A stretch of DNA of 49,112 nt from NCBI GenBank assembly GCA_002471575.1, contig DKQG01000056.1, forward strand, positions 1-49,112, read 5' to 3'. The stretch is from Alphaproteobacteria bacterium UBA7314. Lineage in GTDB: Bacteria > Pseudomonadota > Alphaproteobacteria > MPNO01 > UBA830. The translations under genes were made by a program, and so were the position numbers. Of the stretch, positions 42,674-49,112 are shown in pieces. The notes beneath the pieces are model-generated. The model made no database searches. It saw nothing but the letters and a program-made list of their open reading frames with translations, and was not told where the DNA came from. Position 1 is the first letter of the stretch; the number at the start of each line of letters is the position of its first letter.

Positions 42674-43129
42674 CTAGCTATGACGACCATCGCGGACGTT
42701 GCCAGCATTCCGGCGACTATCAGGGGGGGGCGGCGGCACGTGTTCCGCGAAGTATGCATATAGCCTTATGCGGCGAAGCGGAGTTTCGTCGTCACCTGAA
42801 CCCAGCGAAACCTGCGCCTCGTCGCGGGCGTAGCGGAGCCGGGTGCTGGAACCGAAGTTGAAGGTGGTCTGGCTCTCCATACCCACGATGGGGCTCAATT
42901 CTCCGTAACGTCCGAACGGGTGCGATATAGACGGTTGTGTGGCCAGGATGGCCCCCGACATGCCCAGAGCCAGGGCGACACCCGCTGAACCGGCGATAAA
43001 GTGCCCGTGGCGAAGGTGTTTGGGACTCACAAGAGCCGTCCGTATATCGGAACCGCGATTGATGATTAGCGCGCCCTTACCGCTTCGATCAAGGTTGAAC
43101 CCGCGCAATTGACTGTTTATGCGCCACAT
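42674..43129 (-). CDS. Uncharacterised membrane protein with homopolymer-sensitive C-terminus
   Basis: I do not recognise this family. From ATG 43129 it gives 151 residues. It has a basic N-terminal region, one clear membrane helix (FIAGSAGVALALGMSGAILA, residues 44-63) and a polar region with GMESQTTFNFGSSTRL and RRIRLYAYFAEHV. A Pro stretch encoded by eight C (G run at 42723-42730 on the given strand) follows, with a hydrophilic tail. Loss of one C would instead give a 24-residue hydrophobic tail, LIVAGMLATSAMVVIASGYI-like, ending at 42643. The start is uncertain: the frame is open to 43237 but that would overlap mntR. It is divergent from mntR. Confidence 0.55.
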   Translation of the reverse strand: MWRINSQLRGFNLDRSGKGALIINRGSDIRTALVSPKHLRHGHFIAGSAGVALALGMSGAILATQPSISHPFGRYGELSPIVGMESQTTFNFGSSTRLRYARDEAQVSLGSGDDETPLRRIRLYAYFAEHVPPPPPDSRRNAGNVRDGRHS

Positions 43130-43163
43130 TGGCAGCCGCGCGCCCATGCGGCATAGTGCGACG

Positions 43164-43634
43164 ATGCCAGGAAAGCTGAAAATCGATCCTGCCGACAATC
43201 GGCCGCCCGTTGCCCCGGTGCTTCCCGAGCCGGACAAGCAGGCCGATCATCACCGACAGGTGCGCGCTGCCCGTCAGACGGAAGTCATGGAAGATTATGT
43301 GGAACTGATCGCGGATTTGATCGATTCCACTGGAGAGGCGCGGTCGGTCGATATTGCAGAGCGCTTGGGCGTCACCACACCTACCGTTGCACGCATGATC
43401 CGCCGCCTAAAAGAGGCGGAATGGATTGAGGCGCGACCTTATCGGGCGATTTTCCTCACGCAGGAAGGGCGCCGGATTGCGGAAGCGTCACGCCGCCGGC
43501 ACCAGATCGTGGTCGAATTCCTGACGGCGATCGGAATCAGCGAGGAAATCGCCCGCGCCGACGCGGAAGGTATCGAGCACCACGTTTCCGAAGAAACCCT
43601 GGTAGCGTTCGAGAATTTTCTGAAATCGATCTGA
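43164..43634 (+). CDS. mntR: Manganese-responsive regulator, DtxR/MntR family
   Basis: This 156-residue regulator has an N-terminal winged helix (YVELIADLIDSTGEARSVDIAERLGVTTPTVARMIRRLKEAEW in blocks, residues about 47-90) and a metal-binding dimerisation region. The likely metal ligands are in RRRHQIVVEFL and EGIEHHVSEET. MntR represses manganese importers such as mntH when Mn2+ is bound. A disordered Pro-rich leader of about 35 residues precedes the domain. ATG 43164 is chosen over the 43119 ATG, whose extra 15 residues look unconserved. It is divergent from the small membrane protein gene, so both could share an autoregulated promoter region; no operator was identified. Confidence 0.9.
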   Translation: MPGKLKIDPADNRPPVAPVLPEPDKQADHHRQVRAARQTEVMEDYVELIADLIDSTGEARSVDIAERLGVTTPTVARMIRRLKEAEWIEARPYRAIFLTQEGRRIAEASRRRHQIVVEFLTAIGISEEIARADAEGIEHHVSEETLVAFENFLKSI

Positions 43635-43761
43635 CGTTGCCCCTCGGACGCGAATCAAACTTCTTTGAATTGGCGCTTTTTCGACCCGTGATTGGGCGCT
43701 GGAAATTTCGTCCCCATGATCACCGATTTTAATATCTCCTGTTTTCCGCCGTTCTCACAGG

Positions 43762-43785
43762 ATATCCACAAGATGTTGTGGATAT
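43762..43785. promoter_or_regulatory. 24-base perfect palindrome, NrdR-box or DnaA-related candidate
   Basis: ATATCCACAA-GATG-TTGTGGATAT is a perfect 10-base inverted repeat. The central CCACAAGATGTTGTGG has the length (16 bases) and dyad form of NrdR boxes. The outer ATATCCACA differs by one base from the DnaA consensus TTATCCACA. Either or both proteins could bind. A second copy at the 31-32 base spacing usual for NrdR box pairs was not found, so the NrdR assignment is tentative. Confidence 0.55.
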
Positions 43786-43861
43786 GACAGGATTTAGTCA
43801 TTTTTAATTGACGGTACCCCACATGTTGTTGCACAATCCTATGTCGCGGCTATCGGGGAAA

Positions 43862-43887
43862 GTTATCCACAGTCACTTGTGGATAAC
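43862..43887. promoter_or_regulatory. Pair of inverted consensus DnaA boxes upstream of nrdA
   Basis: GTTATCCACA (43862-43871) and TGTGGATAAC (43878-43887) are perfect inverted copies six bases apart, each containing the 9-base DnaA consensus TTATCCACA. In E. coli, DnaA binding upstream of nrdAB is established to regulate its transcription. The same control is plausible here, about 165 bases before the nrdA start. Confidence 0.75.
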
Positions 43888-44051
43888 CATTCGGGCCGCG
43901 GGGCGGAGCACACGCAGCGGAAAACGGTCATTTTCGGGTCGTTACCATACAGCAGCAAAAGCCTGCCTACCGGCGCAAATAACCGAGGGGGTGGATTTGC
44001 GCAGGACACGATAACTGCCCCTTGACGAGTTGTATAATAAGGAGGTTGGGC

Positions 44052-45935
44052 GTGCTTGATCTGGTACAGACGGAACATGATCTTTTTCAGTCGAAACGCG
44101 GTATTTCGGTAAAGATCAATCGTGACCGCGATGCTAATCTCACGGATTTTGGCAAGGCGGTTCTGTCAGATCGGTATTTGATGCCGGGCGAGGAGTATCA
44201 GGATCTTTTTGCGCGCGTTTCGTGCCATTTTGCGGACGATTCCGACCACGCCCAGCGCATATACGACTACATGTCGAACCTTTGGTTCATGCCGTCGACG
44301 CCAGTACTGTCGAATGGCGGCACCGATCGCGGCCTGCCGATTTCCTGCTTTCTGAATGAAGCCACCGATAGCCTAGACGGAATCGTCAATCTGTGGAACG
44401 AAAACGTCTGGTTGGCCTCGCTCGGTGGCGGTATCGGTTCCTACTGGGGTAATCTGCGCTCGATCGGCGAAAAAGTCGGTGCCAACGGCAAAACCTCTGG
44501 TATAATTCCGTTTATTCGCGTCATGGACTCGTTGACCCTTGCGATTTCTCAGGGCTCGCTCCGGCGCGGATCGGCGGCGATCTATATCCGCATCGACCAT
44601 CCCGAAATTGAGGAATTCATCGAACTACGCCGTCCGACCGGCGGCGATCCGAACCGCAAGGCCCTGAACCTGCACCATGGTATCATTATCACCGACGAGT
44701 TCATGCGTGCGGTCGAGAACGACGAGGAATGGGGCCTCAAGAGCCCAAAGGACCAGGCCATTATCCGCAAGGTATCGGCCCGCAGCCTTTGGATCCGTAT
44801 GCTGTCGACCAGGATCGAAACCGGCGAGCCCTACCTGCTCTATATCGATCATGTGAACAAGGCGATCCCGGAACACCACAAGCTCGCCGGACTTGAAGTG
44901 AAGATGTCAAACCTGTGCAGCGAAATCACGCTGCCGACAGGTATTGACAAGGATGGCGAACAGAGAACGGCCGTGTGCTGCCTGTCGTCGCTGAACCTCG
45001 AAACCTACATGGAATGGCACGATCATCCGACCTTCGTTGAAGACGTGATGCGGTTCTTGGACAACGTTATCCAGGACTTTATTGAACGCGCGCCGGACAC
45101 AATGGCCCGCGCCCGGTATTCGGCGATGCGAGAACGTTCCGTCGGGCTGGGCGTGATGGGATACCATTCGTTCCTGCAGAGCCAGAGTGTACCGATGGAA
45201 TCCGTCATGGCGAAGGTCTGGAACAAGCGGATTTTCAAACAGGTAAAGGAACAGGCTGACGCCGCGTCGGTCCTGCTGGCCGAGGAACGGGGGCCGTGCC
45301 CGGATGCCGCTGACTACGGCATCATGGAGCGGTTCTCAAACAAAATGGCGATCGCGCCGACGGCGTCGATCTCGATCATCTGTGGCGGTTCGTCCCCGGG
45401 GATCGAACCGAATGCGGCCAACGCTTATACCCACAAGACCCTGTCGGGATCGTTCAGCGTCCGCAACAAATTCTTGAAAACGCTGTTGGCGGAAAAGGGC
45501 AAGGACGACGACGATACCTGGTCTTCGATCACGGTGAACGAGGGATCGGTCCAGCACTTGGATTTCCTGTCTGACGATGAGAAAGACGTGTTCAAGACGG
45601 CCTTCGAGCTCGACCAGCGCTGGCTGGTCGATCATGCTGGCGACCGGGCTGAATTTATCTGCCAGTCGCAGTCGCTGAACGTGTTCCTGCCGGCCGACGT
45701 GCAGAAGAAAACGCTGCACGACGTTCATTGGCGCGCTTGGGAAAAGGGCGTGAAATCGTTGTATTACTGCCGCTCGAAATCCGTCGCGCGAGCGGAAAGT
45801 CACGCCAGTGAGTCCGTCACCGGTGCGATCGCGAATACCGATACCCTGCCGGCCAACGGCAATACGGAACCGCTGCCGCTCGCGGCGTCCGGCGAAAACG
45901 AAAACGATTACGAGGAATGCCTGAGCTGCCAGTAA
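44052..45935 (+). CDS. nrdA: Class I ribonucleotide reductase, catalytic (R1) subunit
   Basis: NrdA reduces ribonucleoside diphosphates to deoxy forms. The start is GTG 44052, six bases after GGAGG; the frame is open to 44022. Of 627 residues, the active-site parts are LPISCFLN (redox Cys), SNLCSEITLP (radical Cys with Asn and Glu), VCCLSSLN (second redox Cys) and LYYCRSKS (the Tyr pair of the radical path). The C-terminal shuttle is CLSCQ at the very end. The protein begins directly in the ten-stranded barrel region, with no N-terminal ATP-cone, and is about 130 residues shorter than E. coli NrdA. nrdB follows after 67 bases. Confidence 0.95.
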   Translation: MLDLVQTEHDLFQSKRGISVKINRDRDANLTDFGKAVLSDRYLMPGEEYQDLFARVSCHFADDSDHAQRIYDYMSNLWFMPSTPVLSNGGTDRGLPISCFLNEATDSLDGIVNLWNENVWLASLGGGIGSYWGNLRSIGEKVGANGKTSGIIPFIRVMDSLTLAISQGSLRRGSAAIYIRIDHPEIEEFIELRRPTGGDPNRKALNLHHGIIITDEFMRAVENDEEWGLKSPKDQAIIRKVSARSLWIRMLSTRIETGEPYLLYIDHVNKAIPEHHKLAGLEVKMSNLCSEITLPTGIDKDGEQRTAVCCLSSLNLETYMEWHDHPTFVEDVMRFLDNVIQDFIERAPDTMARARYSAMRERSVGLGVMGYHSFLQSQSVPMESVMAKVWNKRIFKQVKEQADAASVLLAEERGPCPDAADYGIMERFSNKMAIAPTASISIICGGSSPGIEPNAANAYTHKTLSGSFSVRNKFLKTLLAEKGKDDDDTWSSITVNEGSVQHLDFLSDDEKDVFKTAFELDQRWLVDHAGDRAEFICQSQSLNVFLPADVQKKTLHDVHWRAWEKGVKSLYYCRSKSVARAESHASESVTGAIANTDTLPANGNTEPLPLAASGENENDYEECLSCQ

Positions 45936-46002
45936 AGAGGTGGCTCCGGAAGAACGGCTCCTTTCCCATGACGGGGGGAGGGGCAAGGAGTGAAATACGG
46001 CC

Positions 46003-46962
46003 ATGTCGCTACTAGAAGCCAACCCAGTCTATAAACCGTTCCGATACCCGTGGGCCTACGATGCGTGGCTGACCCAGCAGCGGGTCCATTGGCTGCCTGA
46101 AGAGGTGCCGCTGGCCGACGACGTGAAAGACTGGCACAACAAGCTGTCCGCCGAAGAACGCAATTTGCTAACCCAGATTTTTCGTTTCTTTACCCAGTCA
46201 GATATCGAAGTGAACAACTGCTACATGAAGCGGTATTCGCAGGTGTTCCAGCCGACTGAAGTGCAGATGATGCTGTCGGCATTCTCCAACATGGAAACCG
46301 TCCATATCGCGGCGTATTCGCATCTTCTCGATACCATTGGGATGCCTGAAACCGAATACCAAGCCTTTCTGCGCTACAAAGAGATGAAGGACAAGTTTGA
46401 TTACCTGCAAAAGTTCGACGTCAAAACCAACGAGAACGTCGCCCGGACGCTCGCCGTGTTCGGCGCCTTTACCGAGGGGCTCCAGCTTTTCGCCAGCTTC
46501 GCGATCTTGATGAACTTCCCACGCTTCAACAAGATGAAGGGCATGGGGCAGATCGTGTCTTGGTCGGTGCGCGACGAGAGCCTGCACACGGAATCGATCA
46601 TCAAGCTTTTCCGGACCTTTGTTTCCGAGAACCCGGAAATCTGGACCGACGAGTTCCAGCGGTCACTCTATCTTATTTGCAACGATATGGTCGAGCACGA
46701 GGACGCCTTTATCGACCTAGCCTTCGAACTTGGCGGCATCGAGGGGCTGAACGGCTCCGAGGTGAAGCAATACATCCGCTATATCGCAGACCGCAGGCTG
46801 ACGCAACTCGGCCTGCAGCCGATTTTCCGGCTGGAAAAGAACCCGCTGCCGTGGATGGACGAGATGCTCAACGGCATGGAACACACAAACTTCTTTGAAA
46901 ACCGAGCCACCGAATATTCCAAGGCTGCCACCCAGGGTTCATGGGAGGATGTCTGGGCCTGA
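46003..46962 (+). CDS. nrdB: Class I ribonucleotide reductase, small (R2) subunit
   Basis: NrdB houses the diiron-tyrosyl radical cofactor. The 319-residue protein has the ligands in order: RFFTQSDIEVNN (Asp), NMETVHIAAYSHLL (Glu, His and, four after the His, the radical Tyr), FTEGLQLFASF (Glu) and VRDESLHTES (Glu and His). The C-terminus EYSKAATQGSWEDVW is the R1-docking tail. The presence of the Tyr argues for a standard class Ia/Ib-like radical and not a Tyr-less class Ic. It lacks an ATP-cone, so neither subunit has one. An AAGGAG site is 12 bases ahead of the ATG. A terminator follows. Confidence 0.96.
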   Translation: MSLLEANPVYKPFRYPWAYDAWLTQQRVHWLPEEVPLADDVKDWHNKLSAEERNLLTQIFRFFTQSDIEVNNCYMKRYSQVFQPTEVQMMLSAFSNMETVHIAAYSHLLDTIGMPETEYQAFLRYKEMKDKFDYLQKFDVKTNENVARTLAVFGAFTEGLQLFASFAILMNFPRFNKMKGMGQIVSWSVRDESLHTESIIKLFRTFVSENPEIWTDEFQRSLYLICNDMVEHEDAFIDLAFELGGIEGLNGSEVKQYIRYIADRRLTQLGLQPIFRLEKNPLPWMDEMLNGMEHTNFFENRATEYSKAATQGSWEDVWA

Positions 46963-47341
46963 GACAGTAATCTACGCTTGTCCCGCGGACAGCGAACCCG
47001 GCGTCCTCTCGAAGGCGTCGGGTTTTTTACTGTCAGGCAGCAATCTTCCATTCTGCCAAGCTGCAGCCGATATAGATCTCCGAAATGGCGGCGTAATCGA
47101 TCAGATTGAAGCCTTGGCTTCCGGCCGCAGCGTGGCAGATGACCCAGTTACGGACTTAGGCGGCGCCGTTACCAATCGTTTTCAGCGCTTTTTCAGGCTC
47201 TGCCGCCAGAGCAGCTTTTAGCGTGACTGGAGACATACCTAGAATATCATCGACTATATTTTGGATGTCTTATTTGAGGTAATTCGGCCCAGTCCGCCCC
47301 TATTGCAGGACAGGCGTCGCCATCCCGGGTATGTTTGCACT
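46963..47341. other. Intergenic stretch after nrdB
   Basis: This 379-base stretch holds the nrdB terminator. On the minus strand it also has a short frame starting near 47234 (MSPVTLKAALAAEPEKAL) that meets TAA after 26 codons and continues in the same frame as FNLIDYAAISEIYIGCSLAEW. This may be a decayed small gene of unknown type, but the evidence is weak. Nothing else is recognised. Confidence 0.4.
46995..47028 (+). terminator. Rho-independent terminator after nrdB
   Basis: CCCGGCGTC (46997-47005) pairs with GGCGTCGGG (47014-47022), nine pairs including two G-U, around an eight-base loop. A run of six T follows at 47023-47028. It lies about 35 bases after the nrdB stop, in the right place and direction to end the nrdAB transcript. 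Confidence 0.8.
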
Positions 47342-48265
47342 ATGACAAAGCAATATTCGCAAACACCGGGTCAGGGTGAAATTTTTCTAGATCATGTCGG
47401 CTGGTTCGTTCCTAATATGGACGCAGCCGCAGGTCAGTTCGAAACCCTGGGTTTTCCGCTGACGCCGTTCACGGTTCATATGAACGAACAACCCGACGGC
47501 AGCCGGGTGCCATCCGGGACCGCAAACAGGTGCGCGATGATCCGGCGCGGTTATCTCGAGGTCCTTACCCGCTTACCAGATATTGAATCTGCCATAACGC
47601 AACAGATGGATGCGGGGCTGGCCCGGTACACCGGATTGCACCTCATCGCTTTCACGGTGTCCGATACTGATGCCACCACGGCTAGGCTACGCGAACAGGG
47701 GTTTTCGCCCGATCCGCCGGTTGCGTTGCGCCGCCCCATGCCGCTTGATGACGGCGGCGAGGGTACAGCCGCATTCTCTGTCATTAGGCTGCCGAACGAT
47801 GCAATGTCGGAAGGACGGGTGCAGGTATTGAGCCAGGATACGCCCGATGTCGTGTGGCAGCCGTCCGTGACGGCCGATGCCAACGGCGCGTCGATGCTGT
47901 CTGGCATCCTGATATGCGCCGAGGACGCTGCGGAAGCGGCGGGCCGCTACGAGCGTTTCACCGGCAAGAAGCGACGTGTCAGCGGCGATGGGTACAAGAT
48001 CGCGCTCGATCGCGGCGAGATCGCGATTTGCAACCAGGAAGCATGCCTTGCGCTGATTCCTGGTATCGAAATACCGGATCTTCCTTTTGTCGCCGCCGTA
48101 TCCATCGTCAGCGACGATCTCGCTCGAACGCGATCCTACATGGATGCGAACGGTATTCCGCTGGTCGTTGATGCGCCCGATTGCGTCATCGTCGATGCGG
48201 CTGCAGGGATGGGGGCGAATTTCGTCTTTCATGCAGCGGAACTGGAGCCGTTTCCGCAACCGTGA
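47342..48265 (+). CDS. VOC/glyoxalase-like domain protein
   Basis: The 307-residue protein starts with a VOC-type strand, IFLDHVGWFVPNMDAAAGQFETLGF, followed by RCAMIRRGYLEVLTRL with a candidate metal-binding Glu, and GLHLIAFTVSDTDATTARLREQGF. A second, more degenerate module occupies about residues 185-300 (SGILICAEDAAEAAGRYERFTG, VAAVSIVSDDLARTRSYMDANGI). This resembles glyoxalase-like-domain proteins of unknown activity. The frame is open to 47261, but the domain begins right after ATG 47342. Its stop overlaps the GTG start of chaC (GTGA), so it is translated together with a glutathione-degrading enzyme. That is suggestive of glutathione or thiol chemistry but unproven. Confidence 0.8.
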   Translation: MTKQYSQTPGQGEIFLDHVGWFVPNMDAAAGQFETLGFPLTPFTVHMNEQPDGSRVPSGTANRCAMIRRGYLEVLTRLPDIESAITQQMDAGLARYTGLHLIAFTVSDTDATTARLREQGFSPDPPVALRRPMPLDDGGEGTAAFSVIRLPNDAMSEGRVQVLSQDTPDVVWQPSVTADANGASMLSGILICAEDAAEAAGRYERFTGKKRRVSGDGYKIALDRGEIAICNQEACLALIPGIEIPDLPFVAAVSIVSDDLARTRSYMDANGIPLVVDAPDCVIVDAAAGMGANFVFHAAELEPFPQP

Positions 48266-48807
48266 GAGATGTCTGGGTGTTTGGATACGGTTCGCTTGTC
48301 TGGCGTCCCGATTTTCCCTTTGTCGAGCGCAGAACTGCGACAATTAGCGGCTGGACCCGTCGTTTCTGGCAGGGGTCAACCGACCATCGCGGTGTTCCCG
48401 GAGCACCGGGAAGGGTCGTTACCCTTATAGAGGAAGCGGGCGCCGTCTGCTGGGGGGCAGCTTATCTTATCGATGCCGGCAAACGCAGCGACATAATAAG
48501 TCAGCTCGATTACCGCGAAAAGGGCGGTTATTCGCTCCATGATGTCCGGATTGCGCTTCCCGAACGGGGCGAAGGCGAGGTCTCGGGCCTGATTTATATC
48601 GCGAGCCCCGGCAATCCCAACTGGCTTGGCGAGGCCCCAATGGATGAAATAGCCGCGCAGGTGCGGAGCAGTGCCGGGCCGTCGGGCGTTAACACTGAGT
48701 ACGTAATGGAGCTGGCTTACGCCCTAAGGCAGATGGAGGCAGATGATCCCCATGTGTTTGCTCTGGCCGATCTAATCGGGCCGAGCTGGAGAGGCGGTCA
48801 GGCATAG
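48262..48807 (+). CDS. chaC: ChaC-type glutathione-specific gamma-glutamylcyclotransferase
   Basis: ChaC degrades glutathione to 5-oxoproline and Cys-Gly in the cytoplasm. The 181-residue length fits. Motifs are VWVFGYGSLVWRPDFPF at the N-terminus (substrate loop), GWTRRFWQGSTDHRG, and APGRVVTLI. The catalytic Glu is in LDYREKGGYSLHDV, and VNTEYVMELAYALR lies near the end. GTG 48262 overlaps the VOC gene stop by four bases and places the conserved FGYGSL motif at the usual distance; the frame is open to 48181 but that part lies inside the VOC gene. It overlaps the convergent Lrp/AsnC gene by ten bases. Confidence 0.94.
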   Translation: MRDVWVFGYGSLVWRPDFPFVERRTATISGWTRRFWQGSTDHRGVPGAPGRVVTLIEEAGAVCWGAAYLIDAGKRSDIISQLDYREKGGYSLHDVRIALPERGEGEVSGLIYIASPGNPNWLGEAPMDEIAAQVRSSAGPSGVNTEYVMELAYALRQMEADDPHVFALADLIGPSWRGGQA

Positions 48808-49112
48808 TCCAGCGGAAGCGCTGTTGTGTATTTGATCTGTTCCATCGAAAATGAAGAACTGACGTCGTAAAGTTCCACTCGCTCGATCAGCCGCTGGTAA
48901 AACCTGTCATAGGCGGCGATATCCGGTACGACAACGCGGAGCAGATAGTCGATATCCCCCGACATGCGGTAAAATTCGACGACCTCGGGAAAATCGTTAA
49001 CGGCGCTTGAAAAGCTCTCGTACCAGGCGGCATCATGCTTGTCGGTCCTGATTGACACGAACACGGTAACGCCAGCATTCAGTTTTTCCGCATCCAGCAG
49101 GGCGACGCGCGA
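48798..49112 (-). CDS. Lrp/AsnC family transcriptional regulator, C-terminal part (5' end outside window)
   Basis: The frame is open to the window edge and encodes 104 residues of the RAM (effector-binding) domain and the preceding linker: LLDAEKLNAGVTVFVSI, then FPEVVEFYRMSGDIDYLLRVVVPDIAAYDRFYQ in blocks and SSSFSMEQIKYTTALPL at the end. The DNA-binding helix-turn-helix is beyond the edge. This domain assembles into dimers or octamers and binds amino acids. Its end overlaps chaC by ten bases on the opposite strand. Confidence 0.9.
   Translation of the reverse strand, partial: SRVALLDAEKLNAGVTVFVSIRTDKHDAAWYESFSSAVNDFPEVVEFYRMSGDIDYLLRVVVPDIAAYDRFYQRLIERVELYDVSSSFSMEQIKYTTALPLDYA

Larger units (their letters stand above)
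43635..44051 (+). promoter_or_regulatory. 417-base leader/promoter region of nrdAB
   Basis: No gene is seen between mntR and nrdA. The region holds two clear palindromes, listed separately, and a further half-site-like CCACATGTTGTTGCAC near 43819. Its last bases supply AAGGAGG directly ahead of the nrdA GTG. The density of TCCACA/TGTGGA elements indicates cell-cycle or nucleotide-level control of ribonucleotide reductase rather than an empty spacer. Confidence 0.6.

Noticed and set aside
43766..43835. A pair of NrdR boxes formed by the 43762 palindrome and CCACATGTTGTTGCAC near 43819
   Set aside because: Their matching cores are about 50 bases apart, not the 31-32 bases usual for NrdR box pairs, and the second is not a good dyad.
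44022..44038. TTGACG followed by TATAAT just upstream of nrdA, resembling a sigma-70 promoter
   Set aside because: Only five bases separate the two hexamers instead of about 17, and the TATAAT is immediately ahead of the ribosome binding site, leaving no leader.
43635..44051. Possible replication origin because of consensus DnaA boxes
   Set aside because: Only two exact boxes are present, there is no clear AT-rich unwinding segment, and no dnaA, hemE or parAB neighbours. Control of nrdAB explains the boxes better.
46895..47221. 108-residue frame overlapping the end of nrdB
   Set aside because: It begins inside nrdB out of frame, runs through the terminator, has no ribosome binding site and resembles no family I know.

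Overview
The window looks like chromosomal DNA of an alphaproteobacterium (Rhodospirillales-like is my best guess). The reasons are moderately high GC, the lipid A gene order pmbA-msbA-DUF374-waaA-lpxK-lpxL, a DUF3553 protein beside a soluble NAD-dependent formate dehydrogenase, and a class I nrdAB locus next to an MntR-type regulator. No rRNA, tRNA, CRISPR array or insertion sequence was recognised. Family names come from motifs and recalled family features, not from database searches.

Layout. (1) 1-3377: end of a catabolic segment, with a 5'-truncated Rieske oxygenase, a VOC protein, an HpaI-type aldolase and a DMT exporter. (2) 3374-15811: core genes. purD and xseA are divergent, followed by an M23 peptidase. 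A tightly packed leftward operon then runs ubiD, pmbA, msbA, a DUF374 acyltransferase, waaA, lpxK, lpxL, covering lipid A assembly and export. (3) 15905-21288: a gamma-glutamylcyclotransferase-like orphan and a leftward formate dehydrogenase operon (DUF3553, fused NuoE/NuoF-like subunit, molybdopterin subunit). (4) 21567-42646: an accessory catabolic island. It holds an SMP-30 lactonase, a CitE-type lyase, tandem DUF427, UbiD coupled to a CoxL-like molybdoenzyme, a GST, a two-gene Rieske oxygenase, an SDR, a full-length Rieske oxygenase, RidA, boxC, boxB, a benzoate-CoA ligase, a PhyH dioxygenase, an amidase and an isocitrate lyase/PEP mutase family enzyme. Three decayed genes (FAD oxidoreductase tail, MFS transporter, acyl-CoA ligase) lie among them. 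(5) 42643-49112: mntR with a divergent membrane protein, nrdAB behind a palindrome-rich promoter region, a VOC protein, chaC and a 5'-truncated Lrp/AsnC regulator.

How the genes may work together: the amidase and ligase could feed an aromatic acid into benzoyl-CoA, which BoxB (with a BoxA reductase not in this window) epoxidises and BoxC opens. The Rieske enzymes, UbiD and the CoxL-like protein suggest demethylation, hydroxylation, decarboxylation and aldehyde or heterocycle oxidation of other aromatics. Formate released downstream could be oxidised by the formate dehydrogenase. These links are inferred from gene content and position.

The most unusual element is the translationally coupled Rieske pair at 29642-31221. 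One protein keeps the [2Fe-2S] ligands but has lost the mononuclear-iron site. Its partner keeps the iron site but has lost every Rieske ligand.
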